Source: Pantoea nemavictus
Lineage (GTDB): Bacteria > Pseudomonadota > Gammaproteobacteria > Enterobacterales > Enterobacteriaceae
Length of the DNA stretch: 64,000 nt
Reading direction: 5' to 3'
NCBI RefSeq assembly: GCF_037479095.1
Contig: NZ_JBBGZW010000001.1
Span: 62,001 to 126,000 of the forward strand
Of this stretch, positions 16,996 to 27,378 are shown one piece after another. Made by a program: the position numbers and the translations under genes. The notes under the pieces are model-generated. The model worked only from the letters and a program-made list of their open reading frames with translations, ran no database searches and had not been told where the DNA came from. Every line of letters starts with the position of its first letter. The first letter of the stretch is position 1.

Positions 16996-17844
16996 ATGCA
17001 AGCGCAAACCATCCAACGAAAAGTTTTACGAACCATTTGCCCTGATGCGAAAGGTCTGATCGCCAAGATCACCAACATTTGCTACAAGCACGAACTTAAC
17101 ATTGTGCAGAACAATGAGTTTGTCGATCACCGTACCGGGCGCTTTTTCATGCGCACAGAGCTGGAAGGGATTTTCAACGACAACACCTTGTTGGCCGATC
17201 TCGATAGCGCGCTGCCAACCGGTTCAGTCCGTGAGTTGCAAAGTGCCGGACGCCGCCGTGTGGTGATTCTGGTAACCAAAGAGGCACACTGCCTTGGCGA
17301 CCTGCTGATGAAAAGTGCGTTTGGCGGTCTCGATATGGAGATTGCAGCGGTCATCGGTAACCACGAAACCCTGCGCTCGCTGGTTGAACGTTTCGACATT
17401 CCGTTTGTGTTGGTGAGCCACGAAGGTCACACGCGTGAAGAGCACGATAACCGTATGGCGGACGAAATTGACCGCTATCAGCCTGATTACGTGGTACTGG
17501 CCAAATACATGCGTGTATTAACGCCAGCCTTCGTTCAGCGCTATCCAAACCAGATCATCAATATTCACCACTCTTTCTTGCCAGCGTTTATCGGTGCGCG
17601 TCCGTATCATCAGGCGTACGAGCGTGGTGTGAAAATCATTGGCGCAACCGCGCACTATGTAAATGATAATCTTGATGAAGGTCCGATCATCATGCAGGAC
17701 GTAATTAACGTCGATCACAGCTATACCGCAGAAGAGATGATGCGTGCTGGACGTGACGTTGAGAAAAATGTGTTGAGCCGCGCACTGTATAAAGTTCTGG
17801 GCCAACGCGTATTCGTTTACGGCAATCGCACGATCATTCTTTAA
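16996..17844 (+). CDS. purU: Formyltetrahydrofolate deformylase PurU
   Basis: A 282-residue enzyme hydrolysing 10-formyl-tetrahydrofolate to formate and tetrahydrofolate. This balances the folate pool and supplies formate for PurT in purine synthesis. An N-terminal ACT domain (about 8-85, TICPDAKGLIAKITNICYKH) senses methionine and glycine in E. coli. The C-terminal formyltransferase domain has the catalytic residues in IINIHHSFLPAFIGARPYHQAY and VNDNLDEGPII. It lies just upstream of the tRNA-Tyr genes, as in E. coli. Confidence 0.97.
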   Translation: MQAQTIQRKVLRTICPDAKGLIAKITNICYKHELNIVQNNEFVDHRTGRFFMRTELEGIFNDNTLLADLDSALPTGSVRELQSAGRRRVVILVTKEAHCLGDLLMKSAFGGLDMEIAAVIGNHETLRSLVERFDIPFVLVSHEGHTREEHDNRMADEIDRYQPDYVVLAKYMRVLTPAFVQRYPNQIINIHHSFLPAFIGARPYHQAYERGVKIIGATAHYVNDNLDEGPIIMQDVINVDHSYTAEEMMRAGRDVEKNVLSRALYKVLGQRVFVYGNRTIIL

Positions 17845-17850
17845 CCACTT

Positions 17851-17881
17851 TGGCGCTGAGCTGTTCAACTCTTCAGCGCCA
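17851..17881 (+). terminator. Hairpin after purU (weak terminator)
   Basis: TGGCGCTGA / TCAGCGCCA, a perfect 9-bp stem with a 13-base loop, beginning 7 bp after the purU stop. It is not followed by a T tract (CGCGTAAAAA follows), so it may stabilise the mRNA end or need Rho rather than terminate alone. Confidence 0.5.
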
Positions 17882-17925
17882 CGCGTAAAAAGTGGACAAA
17901 CGATTTTTATTTTATGTGACGGCGC

Positions 17926-17962
17926 TTTACAGGCTGAGTGCATTTGGTATGATGCGCCCCGC
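17926..17962 (+). promoter_or_regulatory. tyrT-type stringent promoter of the tRNA-Tyr operon
   Basis: The -35 is TTTACA (17926-17931), the spacer is 16 bp and the -10 is TATGAT (17948-17953). A GC-rich discriminator GCGCCCCGC follows directly. The -35, -10 and discriminator match the classic E. coli tyrT promoter. Such a discriminator is the hallmark of negative control by ppGpp and DksA. The AT-rich stretch upstream is suitable for Fis and UP-element contacts (inference). Confidence 0.85.
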
Positions 17963-17988
17963 TTTAAGACGCAATGATTCAGGCCAGT

Positions 17989-18073
<85 letters not shown>

Positions 18074-18113
18074 TCTGAATCGTCTCTCTGAAGCCACAAC
18101 AAGCAACATCCCT

Positions 18114-18198
<85 letters not shown>

Positions 18199-18250
18199 CC
18201 GAATATTCTCCCTCTTCAATTAAATCCCCAAACTTATATCTTGCTTCACG

Positions 18251-18362
18251 AGAAGGATGAGAAGCTTCGACTGAAGGTTCGAGTCGAACAACGTGAGACA
18301 ACGCGCTTCAGCGCGGCCTGAAGGGTGAGACGCATCGCGTCGAATAATCCTTCTCCCACCAC
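18251..18362 (+). ncRNA. RtT-like structured RNA segment downstream of tRNA-Tyr
   Basis: The 3' part repeats the tRNA-Tyr end: AATCCTTCTCCCACCAC at 18346-18362 is identical to 17 nt of the tRNA. The segment can fold as a branched structure. An 8-bp closing stem (AGAAGGAT 18251-18258 with ATCCTTCT 18347-18354) encloses three perfect hairpins: TTCGACT/AGTCGAA (18266-18288), CGCGC/GCGCG (18302-18315) and GACGC/GCGTC (18329-18341). E. coli tyrT has downstream repeats carrying the tRNA 3' end that yield RtT RNA, so this is probably its homologue. A degenerate tRNA or old integration site is the alternative. Confidence 0.6.
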
Positions 18363-18478
18363 TATCCTGTATTTCCCCTTTCGCTTTAATCGCTGTTTTA
18401 TCCCGCTTCTCATCATGACATTTACCTAAAAACTCGTTACCATCCCGCCATACTTTTGCGGATAGAAATGGCAGCGAA

Positions 18479-19285
18479 ATGAAATTTGTCTCTTTCAACA
18501 TCAACGGCTTGCGTGCACGTCCTCATCAATTAGAAGCGCTGGTTGAACAGCATCAACCCGATGTTATTGGTTTGCAGGAAACCAAAGTGCATGACGATAT
18601 GTTCCCGCTCGAGGACGTCAGCAAACTGGGCTATCACGTATTTTATCACGGGCAAAAAGGTCATTATGGTGTCGCACTGCTGACGAAAGCGGAGCCGATA
18701 AGCGTGAGCCGTGGTTTCCCCGGCGATGAAGAAGATGCGCAGCGTCGTTTGATCATGGCGGAAATCCCCAGCCCGATCGGCGATATCACCGTAATTAACG
18801 GCTATTTCCCACAAGGAGAAAGCCGCGACCACCCCACCAAATTCCCCGCCAAAGAGAAGTTTTATCGCGATCTGCAAAGCTATCTTGAGCAGCAATTAGC
18901 CGTCGATAAACCGGTGTTGATCATGGGTGATATGAACATCAGCAGCACCGATTTTGATATCGGCATTGGTGAAGAGAATCGTAAGCGTTGGCTGCGCACC
19001 GGTAAATGTTCGTTCCTGCCTGAAGAGCGTGAATGGATGGATCGCTTACTGCAGTGGGGATTGGTTGATACCTGGCGCGATAAATTCCCGGCAACCAACG
19101 ACCGCTTCTCGTGGTTTGACTACCGCTCAAAAGGCTTTGATGATAATCGTGGGTTACGCATCGATCTGTTGCTAGCGAGCCAGCCACTGGCGTCGCGTTG
19201 TATTGAGAGCGGTATCGATTACGACATCCGTAGTATGGAAAAACCGTCTGATCACGCGCCCGTTTGGTCGACGTTTAAGCTGTGA
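18479..19285 (+). CDS. xthA: Exodeoxyribonuclease III XthA
   Basis: A 268-residue AP endonuclease and 3'-5' exonuclease of base excision repair, exactly the E. coli length. All active-site motifs are present: FNINGLRA, the metal ligand Glu34 in [21 protein letters not shown] with the catalytic Asp and Asn, and the terminal SDHAPVW with the catalytic His. It has 3'-phosphatase and RNase H activities in E. coli. Its start is 116 bp after the RtT-like segment, which marks a change of E. coli map position. A strong hairpin follows. Confidence 0.97.
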   Translation: MKFVSFNINGLRARPHQLEALVEQHQPDVIGLQETKVHDDMFPLEDVSKLGYHVFYHGQKGHYGVALLTKAEPISVSRGFPGDEEDAQRRLIMAEIPSPIGDITVINGYFPQGESRDHPTKFPAKEKFYRDLQSYLEQQLAVDKPVLIMGDMNISSTDFDIGIGEENRKRWLRTGKCSFLPEEREWMDRLLQWGLVDTWRDKFPATNDRFSWFDYRSKGFDDNRGLRIDLLLASQPLASRCIESGIDYDIRSMEKPSDHAPVWSTFKL

Positions 19286-19287
19286 GG

Positions 19288-19319
19288 AAACAGCGTGGCG
19301 GTAAATCGCCACGCTGTTT
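19288..19319. terminator. Bidirectional terminator between xthA and ynjH
   Basis: AAACAGCGTGGCG / CGCCACGCTGTTT, a perfect 13-bp stem with a six-base loop, with a T run on each strand. It serves both the xthA transcript and the convergent selD-topB-ynjH transcript. Confidence 0.9.
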
Positions 19320-19616
19320 TTATTTGATGATCTTCCAGATGAGTGGATTTGTGCCCAAGACTTTTTCGTCCCGTCCACATTGCAACAGCACACCTTCCGC
19401 CTTCACCACCGCACCTTCAGAATAGCTACGATTCTCATAGGTACAGCACTGCATGCAGTCGCTTTGGCGACTGTTTTTGCCCTGCGTCCACACTTCGTCA
19501 GGCATATCCACCACCACATCCGTATTGCCCATACGATTACTCTCCGGCTGGCGGTTGGCCAGCGCAGAGGTACTGCATAACAACAGTCCGCTCAGCAGCA
19601 ACATTGCATAACGCAT
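19320..19616 (-). CDS. ynjH: Secreted DUF1496 protein YnjH
   Basis: A small, 98-residue exported protein of unknown function. A signal peptide is clear ([20 protein letters not shown]). The mature part has a conserved cysteine-rich DUF1496 core (CMQCCTYENRSYSEGAVVKAEGVLLQC, about 55-81), suggesting disulfides in the periplasm. The ATG at 19616 overlaps the topB stop by one base, and a GTG one codon upstream is also possible; either implies translational coupling. In E. coli ynjH is near topB but separated by gdhA and ynjI, which are missing here. Confidence 0.82.
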   Translation of the reverse strand: MRYAMLLLSGLLLCSTSALANRQPESNRMGNTDVVVDMPDEVWTQGKNSRQSDCMQCCTYENRSYSEGAVVKAEGVLLQCGRDEKVLGTNPLIWKIIK

Positions 19617-21538
19617 CACTCTGTCTCCTTGGTTTTGCGACGAGCCGTTTTCGGTTTAGCTCTCTTTTTTAGCCCAGGCGCAGTCAATCCGCGAAAGGCC
19701 TGTAGCGACGGACGCTGGCGTGCTTCACCAATCAACCCGATTAAGGTGCTGACCAGCGGTTGCATAAACTCATCGTAGCGGCAGGCTTTTTCACTGATGC
19801 GCGTCAGCGTCGATTCCCACTGCGCCGTCATATCCGGCCGCGCAGCCATTTCAGGCAACGCATGAATCAGCGCCCTGCCCGCCTCTGTCGAGTGAATATA
19901 GCGACCTTTTTTCACCAGGAAAGTGCGGCGAAACAGTAATTCAATAATACCTGCTCTCGTCGCCTCCGTACCTAAACCATCGGTTGCGCGCAGGACTTTC
20001 TTTAATTCTTTATCCTGCACGAAGCGAGCAATGCCGGTCATAGCTGATAATAAGGTGGCATCAGTGAACGGGCGTGGCGGTTGCGTTTGTTTGGCCAGCA
20101 CTTCGCCGCGCTCACAGAGCAACTCATCACCTTTACTTACCACCGGCAATGGCGTGCCATCATTCTCCTCATCGCGCTCTTTGCTGCCTAATAATGCGCG
20201 CCAGCCGGCTTCCGCCAGAAAACGTGCTTTGGCAATAAACTTGCCGCCGCCAATATCGAGGTCAATAACGCACTTACGGAACACCGCATCGGGACAAAAC
20301 TGCATGAGATATTGGCGCGCTATCAAGCCGTAAATATTGGCTTCATTTTCGGTCAGATTAACCTTACTGGCGCGCGCGGTTGGGATAATGGCGTGGTGCG
20401 CATCGACTTTTTTATCATCCCAACAGCGGTTCTTCTGATCGGGGTTAAAGTCCGTTGGCGGTGTCAGATTGGGCTGATGGGCCTTAATCGCGTTCAATAC
20501 TGCCTGGCGCCCGGCAAAATGCTCATCGGGCAGATAACGGCTATCGGAACGTGGGTAAGTAATCAGTTTATGGGTTTCGTACAGGCGCTGGCAGCAATCC
20601 AGCACATTCTGCGCACTGAGGCCATAACGCTTACCCGCCTCAATCTGCAGGCCAGACAGAGAGTAAGGCAGCGGCGCGGTATCGGATTCACGTTTATCGT
20701 TGTATCCGGTGACTAGCGCAGGTTTGCCATTGATGCGCTCCAGCACATGATCTGCCAGCGGACGGTGCAGCAGCCGCCCCTCTTCATCCTGCCAGGGTTC
20801 ACAGGCATCGCTCGGCACCCAGCTAGCAACAAAACGTTCTTCTTTTGGCGTAACGATGTGCGCTTTGACTTCGAAGTAATCCTTCGGGATAAAGTTCTCA
20901 ATCTCTTCATCACGCCGCACCACCAAACCCAGTACCGGCGTTTGTACACGGCCGACCGACAGCACGCCATCGTAACCGGCATTACGCCCCAGCAAGGTCC
21001 ATGCGCGGGTCATATTGATGCCATACAGCCAGTCAGCACGCGACCGCGCTAGCGCAGACACACAGAGTGGAATGAATTCACGGTTCTCACGTAAGCGTCC
21101 GACGGCACGCTCCACTGCCGAAGGATTGAGATCGTTAATCAGGCAACGCTGTACCGTTTGGCGTTTTTCTGGCGCGAGTTGCAGATAATCCAGCACCTCA
21201 TCCACCAGTAGTTGCCCTTCACGGTCGGGGTCACCCGCATGCACTACCATGCTGGCTTGCTGCAACAATCCTTCAATCACTTTCAGCTGCTTCGCCACCG
21301 AGGGACGCGGCTGCAAGCGCCACTTTTCCGGAATGATCGGCAAATCGGCCAGATTCCAGCGCGCATAGCGGCTGTCATAACTGTCGGGCTGCGCCTGCTC
21401 CAGCAGGTGCCCGACACACCAGGTCACAACCTGGTCATTCCCACAGGCAATATAGCCGTCGCCGCGTCGATGCGGCTTCGGCAACACGTCGGCAATCGCA
21501 CGCGCTAAGCTGGGTTTTTCGGCAATAAACAAACGCAT
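19616..21538 (-). CDS. topB: DNA topoisomerase III TopB
   Basis: A 640-residue type IA topoisomerase that decatenates DNA and resolves recombination and replication intermediates with RecQ. The N-terminal Toprim domain has [13 protein letters not shown] and the metal motif AGDPDREGQ. The catalytic Tyr is in [13 protein letters not shown] (near residue 328 in E. coli). Decatenation-loop and C-terminal regions follow, ending in a basic tail ([15 protein letters not shown]). It starts 21 bp after selD and overlaps ynjH, so the three form one operon. Confidence 0.96.
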   Translation of the reverse strand: MRLFIAEKPSLARAIADVLPKPHRRGDGYIACGNDQVVTWCVGHLLEQAQPDSYDSRYARWNLADLPIIPEKWRLQPRPSVAKQLKVIEGLLQQASMVVHAGDPDREGQLLVDEVLDYLQLAPEKRQTVQRCLINDLNPSAVERAVGRLRENREFIPLCVSALARSRADWLYGINMTRAWTLLGRNAGYDGVLSVGRVQTPVLGLVVRRDEEIENFIPKDYFEVKAHIVTPKEERFVASWVPSDACEPWQDEEGRLLHRPLADHVLERINGKPALVTGYNDKRESDTAPLPYSLSGLQIEAGKRYGLSAQNVLDCCQRLYETHKLITYPRSDSRYLPDEHFAGRQAVLNAIKAHQPNLTPPTDFNPDQKNRCWDDKKVDAHHAIIPTARASKVNLTENEANIYGLIARQYLMQFCPDAVFRKCVIDLDIGGGKFIAKARFLAEAGWRALLGSKERDEENDGTPLPVVSKGDELLCERGEVLAKQTQPPRPFTDATLLSAMTGIARFVQDKELKKVLRATDGLGTEATRAGIIELLFRRTFLVKKGRYIHSTEAGRALIHALPEMAARPDMTAQWESTLTRISEKACRYDEFMQPLVSTLIGLIGEARQRPSLQAFRGLTAPGLKKRAKPKTARRKTKETE

Positions 21539-21559
21539 GAATGGCGTCGTTCCTTAACG

Positions 21560-22603
21560 TCAGGTAACTACGGTAATCAAAGGACGATCAGATTCGGCGG
21601 CAAATAGCTCACCAATCGACGCAATTTGCACGCCTGCTTCAGCAGCACAGCGCGTGAACGCCTCGATAGCGCTGGGTTGAACCGCCACCAGCAGGCCGCC
21701 GGACGTTTGCGGATCGCACAGCAGCGCACGGGTGGCATCATCGACTGGTGAAACATGCGCACCGTAACTGGCGAAATTACGGCTGGTGCCGCCCGGCACT
21801 GCTCCAGCGGCAATATAATCATCAACACCCGCTAAACGCGGTACATTTGCCGCGTTCACCTCGGCTCGCAATCCAGAACCGTGACAGATTTCGCTGAGGT
21901 GACCCAGTAAGCCAAAACCGGTCACATCAGTCATGGCGCTAACGCCCGCGAGTTTGGCAAACTCCGCCCCGGCGCTATTTAGCTGACACATCACATCTGC
22001 AGCCAGCGCCTGATGTTCAGGCCGCAGCAGGCCTTTTTTCTCAGCGGTAGTGAGGATACCGATGCCCAGCGGTTTGGTGAGAAACAGCTGACATCCGGCC
22101 TGCGCCGCGCTGTTCTTTTTCACGCGCGCCACATCAACAATGCCGGTCACGGCCAGACCGAAAATTGGCTCAGGCGCATCAATCGAATGGCCGCCAGCCA
22201 GCGCAATACCCGCAGCCTGACAGGCTGCCCGCCCACCGTCGACCACTTGCTGCGCCACTTCCGGACTCAGCACATTCACCGGCCAGCCTAAAATGGCGAT
22301 CGCCATGATCGGTTTTCCGCCCATTGCGTAGATATCGCTAATGGCGTTAGTGGCGGCGATACGGCCAAAGGTAAAAGGATCGTCGACGATCGGCATAAAG
22401 AAATCGGTGGTGCTAACCACTGCCGTACCGTTACCTAGATCGTATACCGCAGCATCATCGCGCGTTTCATTCCCCACCAGCAGTTGCGGATCGTGGAACG
22501 GAGCCAACTCACTGCGGAGAATGGTTTCCAATATCTGCGGCGAAATTTTGCAGCCGCATCCAGCACCATGGCTGTATTGCGTTAAACGAAGAGGTTCACT
22601 CAT
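21560..22603 (-). CDS. selD: Selenide, water dikinase SelD
   Basis: A 347-residue ATP-dependent enzyme making selenophosphate, the selenium donor for selenocysteine tRNA and selenouridine. The glycine-rich N-terminus [12 protein letters not shown] carries Cys16 and Lys19, equivalent to catalytic Cys17 and Lys20 of E. coli; the key residue is Cys, not selenocysteine. Metal ligands sit in [11 protein letters not shown] and [12 protein letters not shown], and the C-terminal [12 protein letters not shown] is the family signature. Its presence implies the organism makes selenoproteins or selenouridine tRNA. Confidence 0.97.
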   Translation of the reverse strand: MSEPLRLTQYSHGAGCGCKISPQILETILRSELAPFHDPQLLVGNETRDDAAVYDLGNGTAVVSTTDFFMPIVDDPFTFGRIAATNAISDIYAMGGKPIMAIAILGWPVNVLSPEVAQQVVDGGRAACQAAGIALAGGHSIDAPEPIFGLAVTGIVDVARVKKNSAAQAGCQLFLTKPLGIGILTTAEKKGLLRPEHQALAADVMCQLNSAGAEFAKLAGVSAMTDVTGFGLLGHLSEICHGSGLRAEVNAANVPRLAGVDDYIAAGAVPGGTSRNFASYGAHVSPVDDATRALLCDPQTSGGLLVAVQPSAIEAFTRCAAEAGVQIASIGELFAAESDRPLITVVT

Positions 22604-22756
22604 GGCGACGTCCTTATGCGCTGATCAGAAGGCGCTATGTTAGCCTGGCTGTTCGCGGGTGGTAAGTGCTGCACGACCTAACCTCGATCTTTCGCACAGG
22701 CTTTGTGCAATCTCTGCAACAGCGCTTAACGTGCCGCAAAAGCCTGCTGCTGTCTG

Positions 22757-23308
22757 TCAGAAATAACTGACAAACTGCGCCGTGTCAGGCGCCACCACGG
22801 TAGTGTTGGCTTTCAACTGCGGCGTGCCCAGATAGAGGAAGCCGACAATGGCATCCTGTTCACGGCAGCCGAAGGCTTGGCGTACTGATGGATGATCGGT
22901 CCAGGGGCCGCTGCGCCAGATGCCGTTGAAGCCTTGTGCCACGGCGGCCATTTGCATTGCCATCACCGCGCAACTGGCAGAAGCCAACTGTTCCCAATGC
23001 GGTACTTTGGCGTTCTCTTCACAATGCGCCACCACGGTGATAATCATCGGCGCGCGAAATGGCGCAGCCGCCGCTTTGTCGATGGCTTTCTGCTCAAGAT
23101 CGCTGTCACGTGCGGCTTGTTCCAGTAATTTGCCAAAGCGGTCGCGCCCTTCATTTTCGATAATGATGAAGCGCCACGGCTGCAGCGTGCCATGATCCGG
23201 CGCGCGTAACGCTGCGTGCAGAATATTTTGCAGCGCTTCGCCCGCTGGGGCCGGTTCTGCCAGACGCGATGCCGAGCGGCGATTAACTAATAAGTCCAGT
23301 GCATCCAT
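22757..23308 (-). CDS. ydjA: Nitroreductase-family FMN protein YdjA
   Basis: A 183-residue minimal nitroreductase-fold flavoprotein. The N-terminal [12 protein letters not shown] is the FMN phosphate-binding region, and [13 protein letters not shown] and the C-terminal GFLYLGTP complete the fold. Homologues bind FMN as dimers and reduce nitroaromatic or quinone substrates with NAD(P)H; the physiological substrate is unknown. Length and place between selD and sppA match E. coli. It probably starts the ydjA-selD-topB-ynjH transcript. Confidence 0.94.
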   Translation of the reverse strand: MDALDLLVNRRSASRLAEPAPAGEALQNILHAALRAPDHGTLQPWRFIIIENEGRDRFGKLLEQAARDSDLEQKAIDKAAAAPFRAPMIITVVAHCEENAKVPHWEQLASASCAVMAMQMAAVAQGFNGIWRSGPWTDHPSVRQAFGCREQDAIVGFLYLGTPQLKANTTVVAPDTAQFVSYF

Positions 23309-23477
23309 TATTCTTCTCCCATGAATAAAAAGCGTGGGCTAATCCTGGCACAGCACGATCTTTTGTAACAGTCTGGCGCGATTTCCTGCTGACATTTCGC
23401 ACGCCGCTCTTTAGGATGAACCCGACATCGGGGCAGACCGCGTGCTGGCTGCCCTGTTACGTGAATATGGAGAGTTT

Positions 23478-25337
23478 ATGCGCACATTGTGGCGAATTAT
23501 TTCCGGTCTGTTCCGCTGGACGTGGCGGGTGCTGAATTTTATTCGGGAATTTATTCTTAATTTATTTCTTATTGTATTGATCCTGGCGGGCGTTGGGATT
23601 TGGATGCAAGTTTCCAGTTCCAGCAACAGTGAACCCGTTCAGCAAGGCGCGCTGAAAATCGATCTGAGCGGCGTGCTGGTCGATAAACCTTCGGTCAGCA
23701 ATCGTCTGAGTCGTATTAGCCGTCAATTGTTAGGCGCAAATGGCGATCGCCTGCAGGAGAACTCACTGTTTGATGTGGTGGATGCGATTCGCCAGGCGAA
23801 AACCGATAAAAACATTACCGGTATTGTGCTGGAGTTACGTGACTTCGCTGGTGGCGATCAACCTTCGCTGCAATATGTCGGTAAAGCGCTGCGTGAATTC
23901 CGTGATGCCGGAAAACCGATTTATGCGGTCGGCGACAGCTACAGCCAGGCGCAATACTACATCGCCAGCTATGCCAACAAAGTTTACCTGTCGCCACAAG
24001 GCACGGTGGATTTACACGGTTTCGCGACTAACGGCCTGTATTACAAAAGCCTGCTGGATAAGCTGAAAGTCAGCTCGCACGTGTTCCGCGTGGGTACTTA
24101 TAAATCTGCGGTTGAGCCGTTCCTGCGTGACGATATGTCACCTGAAGCGCGTGATGCCGACGGCCGTTGGGTGGGTCAGCTGTGGCAGAACTACCTGAAC
24201 ACCGTTGCAGCCAATCGCCAGATTACCGCCGATCAGCTCTTCCCTGGTGCTGCTGGCATTATTAGTGGCCTGCAAGCTGTTCAGGGCGATACGGCAAAAT
24301 ACGCGCTGAACAATAAATTAGTCGATGTGCTTGATACGCGCGCAGCCGCCGATCAGGAGCTGGTCAAAACGTTCGGCTGGGACAAAGCGAATAACGATTA
24401 TCGTAGCGTAAGTATCTACGACTATAACGTTAAACAACCGCCGCAAAGTCAGGATGGGAACATCGCGGTAATCCTCGCTAGCGGTGCCATCATGGACGGT
24501 GAAGAGAGCGCGGGGAATGTCGGTGGTGATACCACCGCATCGCAGATTCGCGATGCGCGTCTTGACCCGAAAATTAAAGCGATTGTACTGCGTGTTAATA
24601 GCCCTGGCGGCAGCGTAACGGCATCAGAAGCGATTCGTGAAGAGCTAGCGGCAGCACACGATGCCGGCAAACCGGTAGTGGTTTCCATGGGTGGTATGGC
24701 GGCTTCAGGAGGTTACTGGATTTCCACACCTGCCGATTACATCGTGGCGGCACCGAGCACGCTTACCGGTTCGATCGGTATCTTTGGCGTGATTAATACC
24801 GTGGAAAACAGCCTGAGCTCGGTTGGCGTGCACACTGACGGTGTCGCGACTTCACCACTGGCGGATGTCGCGACCACCAAAGCTCTGCCGCCTGAAGTAC
24901 AACAGCTGATGCAGCTCACCATCGAGAATGGTTATCGCAACTTTGTTGGTTTGGTCGCCACTTCACGCCATAAAACGCCTGAGCAAATTAATGCTATTGC
25001 ACAAGGCCACGTCTGGACCGGCAGCGATGCCAAAGCTAATGGTTTAGTTGATGCGCTGGGAGACTTTGACGACGCCGTGGCAAAAGCCGCCGAGTTGGCG
25101 AAAGTCGCGAAACCGGAACTAAGTTGGTATCAGGATGAACCGGGCATGCTCGATTTATTGCTGAATCAGATGAACGCTTCGGTGCAGGCGGTATTGCCCG
25201 CAGCGTTGAAAGTCTGGCTACCTGCTCCGATGCTTGATGTGATGAGCGCGGTTAAACAGCAGCCTGGCCTGCTTAATAATCTCAACGATCCGCAAAATCG
25301 CTACGCTTTCTGCCTCAACTGCGGCAACGTACGCTAA
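23478..25337 (+). CDS. sppA: Signal peptide peptidase SppA (protease IV)
   Basis: A 619-residue inner-membrane serine protease that degrades cleaved signal peptides. One N-terminal membrane anchor (about 17-45) is followed by two tandem S49 domains. The split catalytic dyad is intact: Lys209 in [12 protein letters not shown] in the first half and Ser410 in [10 protein letters not shown] in the second. The frame runs 12 codons further upstream, but MRTLWR at 23478 has a good GGAGAG site and gives the E. coli length. ansA follows after a terminator. Confidence 0.97.
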   Translation: MRTLWRIISGLFRWTWRVLNFIREFILNLFLIVLILAGVGIWMQVSSSSNSEPVQQGALKIDLSGVLVDKPSVSNRLSRISRQLLGANGDRLQENSLFDVVDAIRQAKTDKNITGIVLELRDFAGGDQPSLQYVGKALREFRDAGKPIYAVGDSYSQAQYYIASYANKVYLSPQGTVDLHGFATNGLYYKSLLDKLKVSSHVFRVGTYKSAVEPFLRDDMSPEARDADGRWVGQLWQNYLNTVAANRQITADQLFPGAAGIISGLQAVQGDTAKYALNNKLVDVLDTRAAADQELVKTFGWDKANNDYRSVSIYDYNVKQPPQSQDGNIAVILASGAIMDGEESAGNVGGDTTASQIRDARLDPKIKAIVLRVNSPGGSVTASEAIREELAAAHDAGKPVVVSMGGMAASGGYWISTPADYIVAAPSTLTGSIGIFGVINTVENSLSSVGVHTDGVATSPLADVATTKALPPEVQQLMQLTIENGYRNFVGLVATSRHKTPEQINAIAQGHVWTGSDAKANGLVDALGDFDDAVAKAAELAKVAKPELSWYQDEPGMLDLLLNQMNASVQAVLPAALKVWLPAPMLDVMSAVKQQPGLLNNLNDPQNRYAFCLNCGNVR

Positions 25338-25343
25338 TCTTTA

Positions 25344-25371
25344 CAGCCCGGCCGCTGGTCGGGCTGCTTTT
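25344..25371 (+). terminator. Rho-independent terminator after sppA
   Basis: CAGCCCG / CGGGCTG with a nine-base loop, followed by CTTTTC, seven bases past the sppA stop. The T tract is short but stem strength is high. Confidence 0.75.
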
Positions 25372-25422
25372 CGTTCGCAATCCCCTTATACTGCGCGCTT
25401 TACGGCAAGTCTGAGTTTCATC

Positions 25423-26436
25423 ATGCAAAAGAAAAATATCTATGTAGCCTACACAGGCGGCACCATCGGGATGCAGCGCTCTGCGCAGGGCTACATTCCG
25501 GTCTCCGGTCATTTACAGCAGCAGCTGGCAAACATGCCCGAATTCCACCGGCCTGAAATGCCCGATTTTACTATCCATGAATATCAGCCGCTGATGGACT
25601 CCTCGGACATGACGCCGCAGGATTGGCAATCGATTGCTAATGATATTCAGCAAAACTACGACCTTTATGACGGTTTTGTCATTTTGCATGGCACCGATAC
25701 CATGGCGTTCACCGCTTCGGCGCTCTCATTTATGCTGGAAAACCTCGCTAAGCCGGTCATCGTTACCGGTTCGCAAATTCCACTGGCGGAGCTGCGTTCC
25801 GATGGACAGCAAAATCTGCTGAACTCGCTGTACGTCGCAGCGAATTATCCAATCAGTGAAGTCGCCCTGTTCTTCAACAACACGCTGTTCCGTGGCAATC
25901 GTACCACCAAGGCACACGCTGATGGCTTTAATGCCTTCGCTTCCCCGAATCTATCACCGCTACTCGAAGCTGGAATTCACATTCGTCTGCTGAATACTCC
26001 GCCGGCACCACAAGGTAAAGGCGCGCTGATTGTGCATCCGATTACGCCGCAGCCCATTGGTGTTGTGACGATCTATCCGGGTATTTCCGCTGACGTAGTG
26101 CGTAACTTCCTGCGTCAACCGGTAAAGGCATTGATTCTGCGATCTTATGGCGTGGGTAATGCGCCGCAGAATGCCGAGTTCCTCTCTGAGCTACAGCAAG
26201 CCAGCGATCGCGGCATTGTGGTGGTTAATCTAACGCAGTGTATGTCCGGCAAGGTGAATATGGGCGGCTACGCTACGGGAAATGCCCTGGAACACGCTGG
26301 GGTGATCAGCGGTTTTGATCTTACCGTTGAGGCAACATTAACAAAACTGCACTTTTTATTGAGTCAGGACCTTACCAGCGCGGAAATTCGTGCCAAAATG
26401 CAGCAAAATTTACGCGGCGAACTGACCGAAGATTGA
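25423..26436 (+). CDS. ansA: Cytoplasmic L-asparaginase I AnsA
   Basis: A 337-residue enzyme hydrolysing L-asparagine to aspartate and ammonia. The nucleophile Thr14 is in YTGGTIGM, and the second catalytic threonine is in LHGTDTMAFTASAL. There is no signal peptide, consistent with the low-affinity cytoplasmic type I enzyme rather than periplasmic AnsB. The pncA gene starts 15 bp downstream, so the two amidohydrolase genes form an operon, as in E. coli. Confidence 0.97.
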   Translation: MQKKNIYVAYTGGTIGMQRSAQGYIPVSGHLQQQLANMPEFHRPEMPDFTIHEYQPLMDSSDMTPQDWQSIANDIQQNYDLYDGFVILHGTDTMAFTASALSFMLENLAKPVIVTGSQIPLAELRSDGQQNLLNSLYVAANYPISEVALFFNNTLFRGNRTTKAHADGFNAFASPNLSPLLEAGIHIRLLNTPPAPQGKGALIVHPITPQPIGVVTIYPGISADVVRNFLRQPVKALILRSYGVGNAPQNAEFLSELQQASDRGIVVVNLTQCMSGKVNMGGYATGNALEHAGVISGFDLTVEATLTKLHFLLSQDLTSAEIRAKMQQNLRGELTED

Positions 26437-26451
26437 TACGGAGCGAAAGTA

Positions 26452-27060
26452 ATGAAGCGGGCATTGATAATTATCGATATTCAGAACGACTTTTGCCCCG
26501 GCGGCCCAATGGCGGTTCGTGATGGCGACCAAACGGTGGCCGTGGCCAACCGTTTCGCGCGTGAGTTTCACGAGCGCGGCGAGTGCGTGGTGGCTTTGCA
26601 GGACTGGCATCCCGCCAATCACGGCAGCTTCGCCTCAATCTCCGGCGAACCGGTTTATACCTTGGGTGAATTAAACGGTTTAGCGCAGATTTGGTGGCCC
26701 GATCATGGTATTGAAAACTCTGTCGGTGCGGATTTCCACCCTGACCTCGATCGATCTTTGATCGATGCCGTGTTCCATAAGGGCGGCGATGTCGAGGTGG
26801 ATAGCTACAGTGCCTTCTTTGATAATGGCCACCGCCGTAAAACTGAACTCGATAGCTGGCTGCGCGAGCGTGGTATCAGCGATTTAGTGATGTTGGGCAT
26901 TGCGACCGATTACTGCGTCAAGTACAGCGTGCTGGATGCGTTAGAACTGGGCTATAACGTTGAGGTCGTCAAAGAGGGCTGCCGCGGCGTGAACCTGAAT
27001 CCGGATGATAGCGACATTGCGTTCGCACAGATGGCAGCGCAAGGCGCGGTATTAATCTGA
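26452..27060 (+). CDS. pncA: Nicotinamidase PncA
   Basis: A 202-residue isochorismatase-fold enzyme converting nicotinamide to nicotinate in NAD salvage. The triad is visible: Asp9 in LIIIDIQNDFCPGG, the Lys in DAVFHKGGD, and Cys155 in GIATDYCVKYSVLDA with its cis-peptide region. Metal-binding DWHPANH is present. It is translated 15 bp after ansA. PncA of this type also activates the prodrug pyrazinamide in other bacteria. Confidence 0.96.
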   Translation: MKRALIIIDIQNDFCPGGPMAVRDGDQTVAVANRFAREFHERGECVVALQDWHPANHGSFASISGEPVYTLGELNGLAQIWWPDHGIENSVGADFHPDLDRSLIDAVFHKGGDVEVDSYSAFFDNGHRRKTELDSWLRERGISDLVMLGIATDYCVKYSVLDALELGYNVEVVKEGCRGVNLNPDDSDIAFAQMAAQGAVLI

Positions 27061-27066
27061 AAATGA

Positions 27067-27096
27067 GGGCTGGCAGCAACCAGCCCTTTTGCTTTT
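27067..27096 (+). terminator. Rho-independent terminator after pncA
   Basis: GGGCTGG-CAGCAA-CCAGCCC followed by TTTTGCTTTT, six bases past the pncA stop. It lies between convergent pncA and yeaC and overlaps the yeaC stop. Confidence 0.88.
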
Positions 27097-27376
27097 AGTG
27101 CAGGTTGATGCGCGTGACATCGGGCTCGATACCGAACTCTTCTTTCAGCTGTTTTTTCGACTTCATCACCATATCCCCACCTTTGCTGATGGTCATATGC
27201 TGTGGATCGTCATTGTGGCGCGCCTGCCACAACATGACCAGCTGCAGGCAATTATCCTTCTGCTCTTGCGTCAGGGCGACGCCATCCGGCCATTTACCGG
27301 TTTCAACTGCCGTAGACAATCGCTCATACACTTCCGGCGTCATTGCCGCCAGCATCGCTTCCAGTTCCTGTTTCAT
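27095..27376 (-). CDS. yeaC: DUF1315 family protein YeaC
   Basis: A 93-residue cytoplasmic protein of unknown function, the usual YeaC/DUF1315 length and pattern (PEVYERLSTAVETGKWPDGVAL, QKDNCLQLVMLWQARHN). No membrane segment or catalytic motif is visible. It starts two bases after the msrB stop and is surely cotranscribed and probably translationally coupled with it, as in E. coli. Confidence 0.92.
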   Translation of the reverse strand: MKQELEAMLAAMTPEVYERLSTAVETGKWPDGVALTQEQKDNCLQLVMLWQARHNDDPQHMTISKGGDMVMKSKKQLKEEFGIEPDVTRINLH

Positions 27377-27378
27377 AC

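Noticed and set aside
18199..18362. Attachment-site remnant of an integrated element at tRNA-Tyr
   Set aside because: The 17-nt repeat could be an att site, but no integrase or mobile gene lies nearby, and the stem-loop structure and E. coli precedent favour an RtT-type RNA. I keep it as the alternative.
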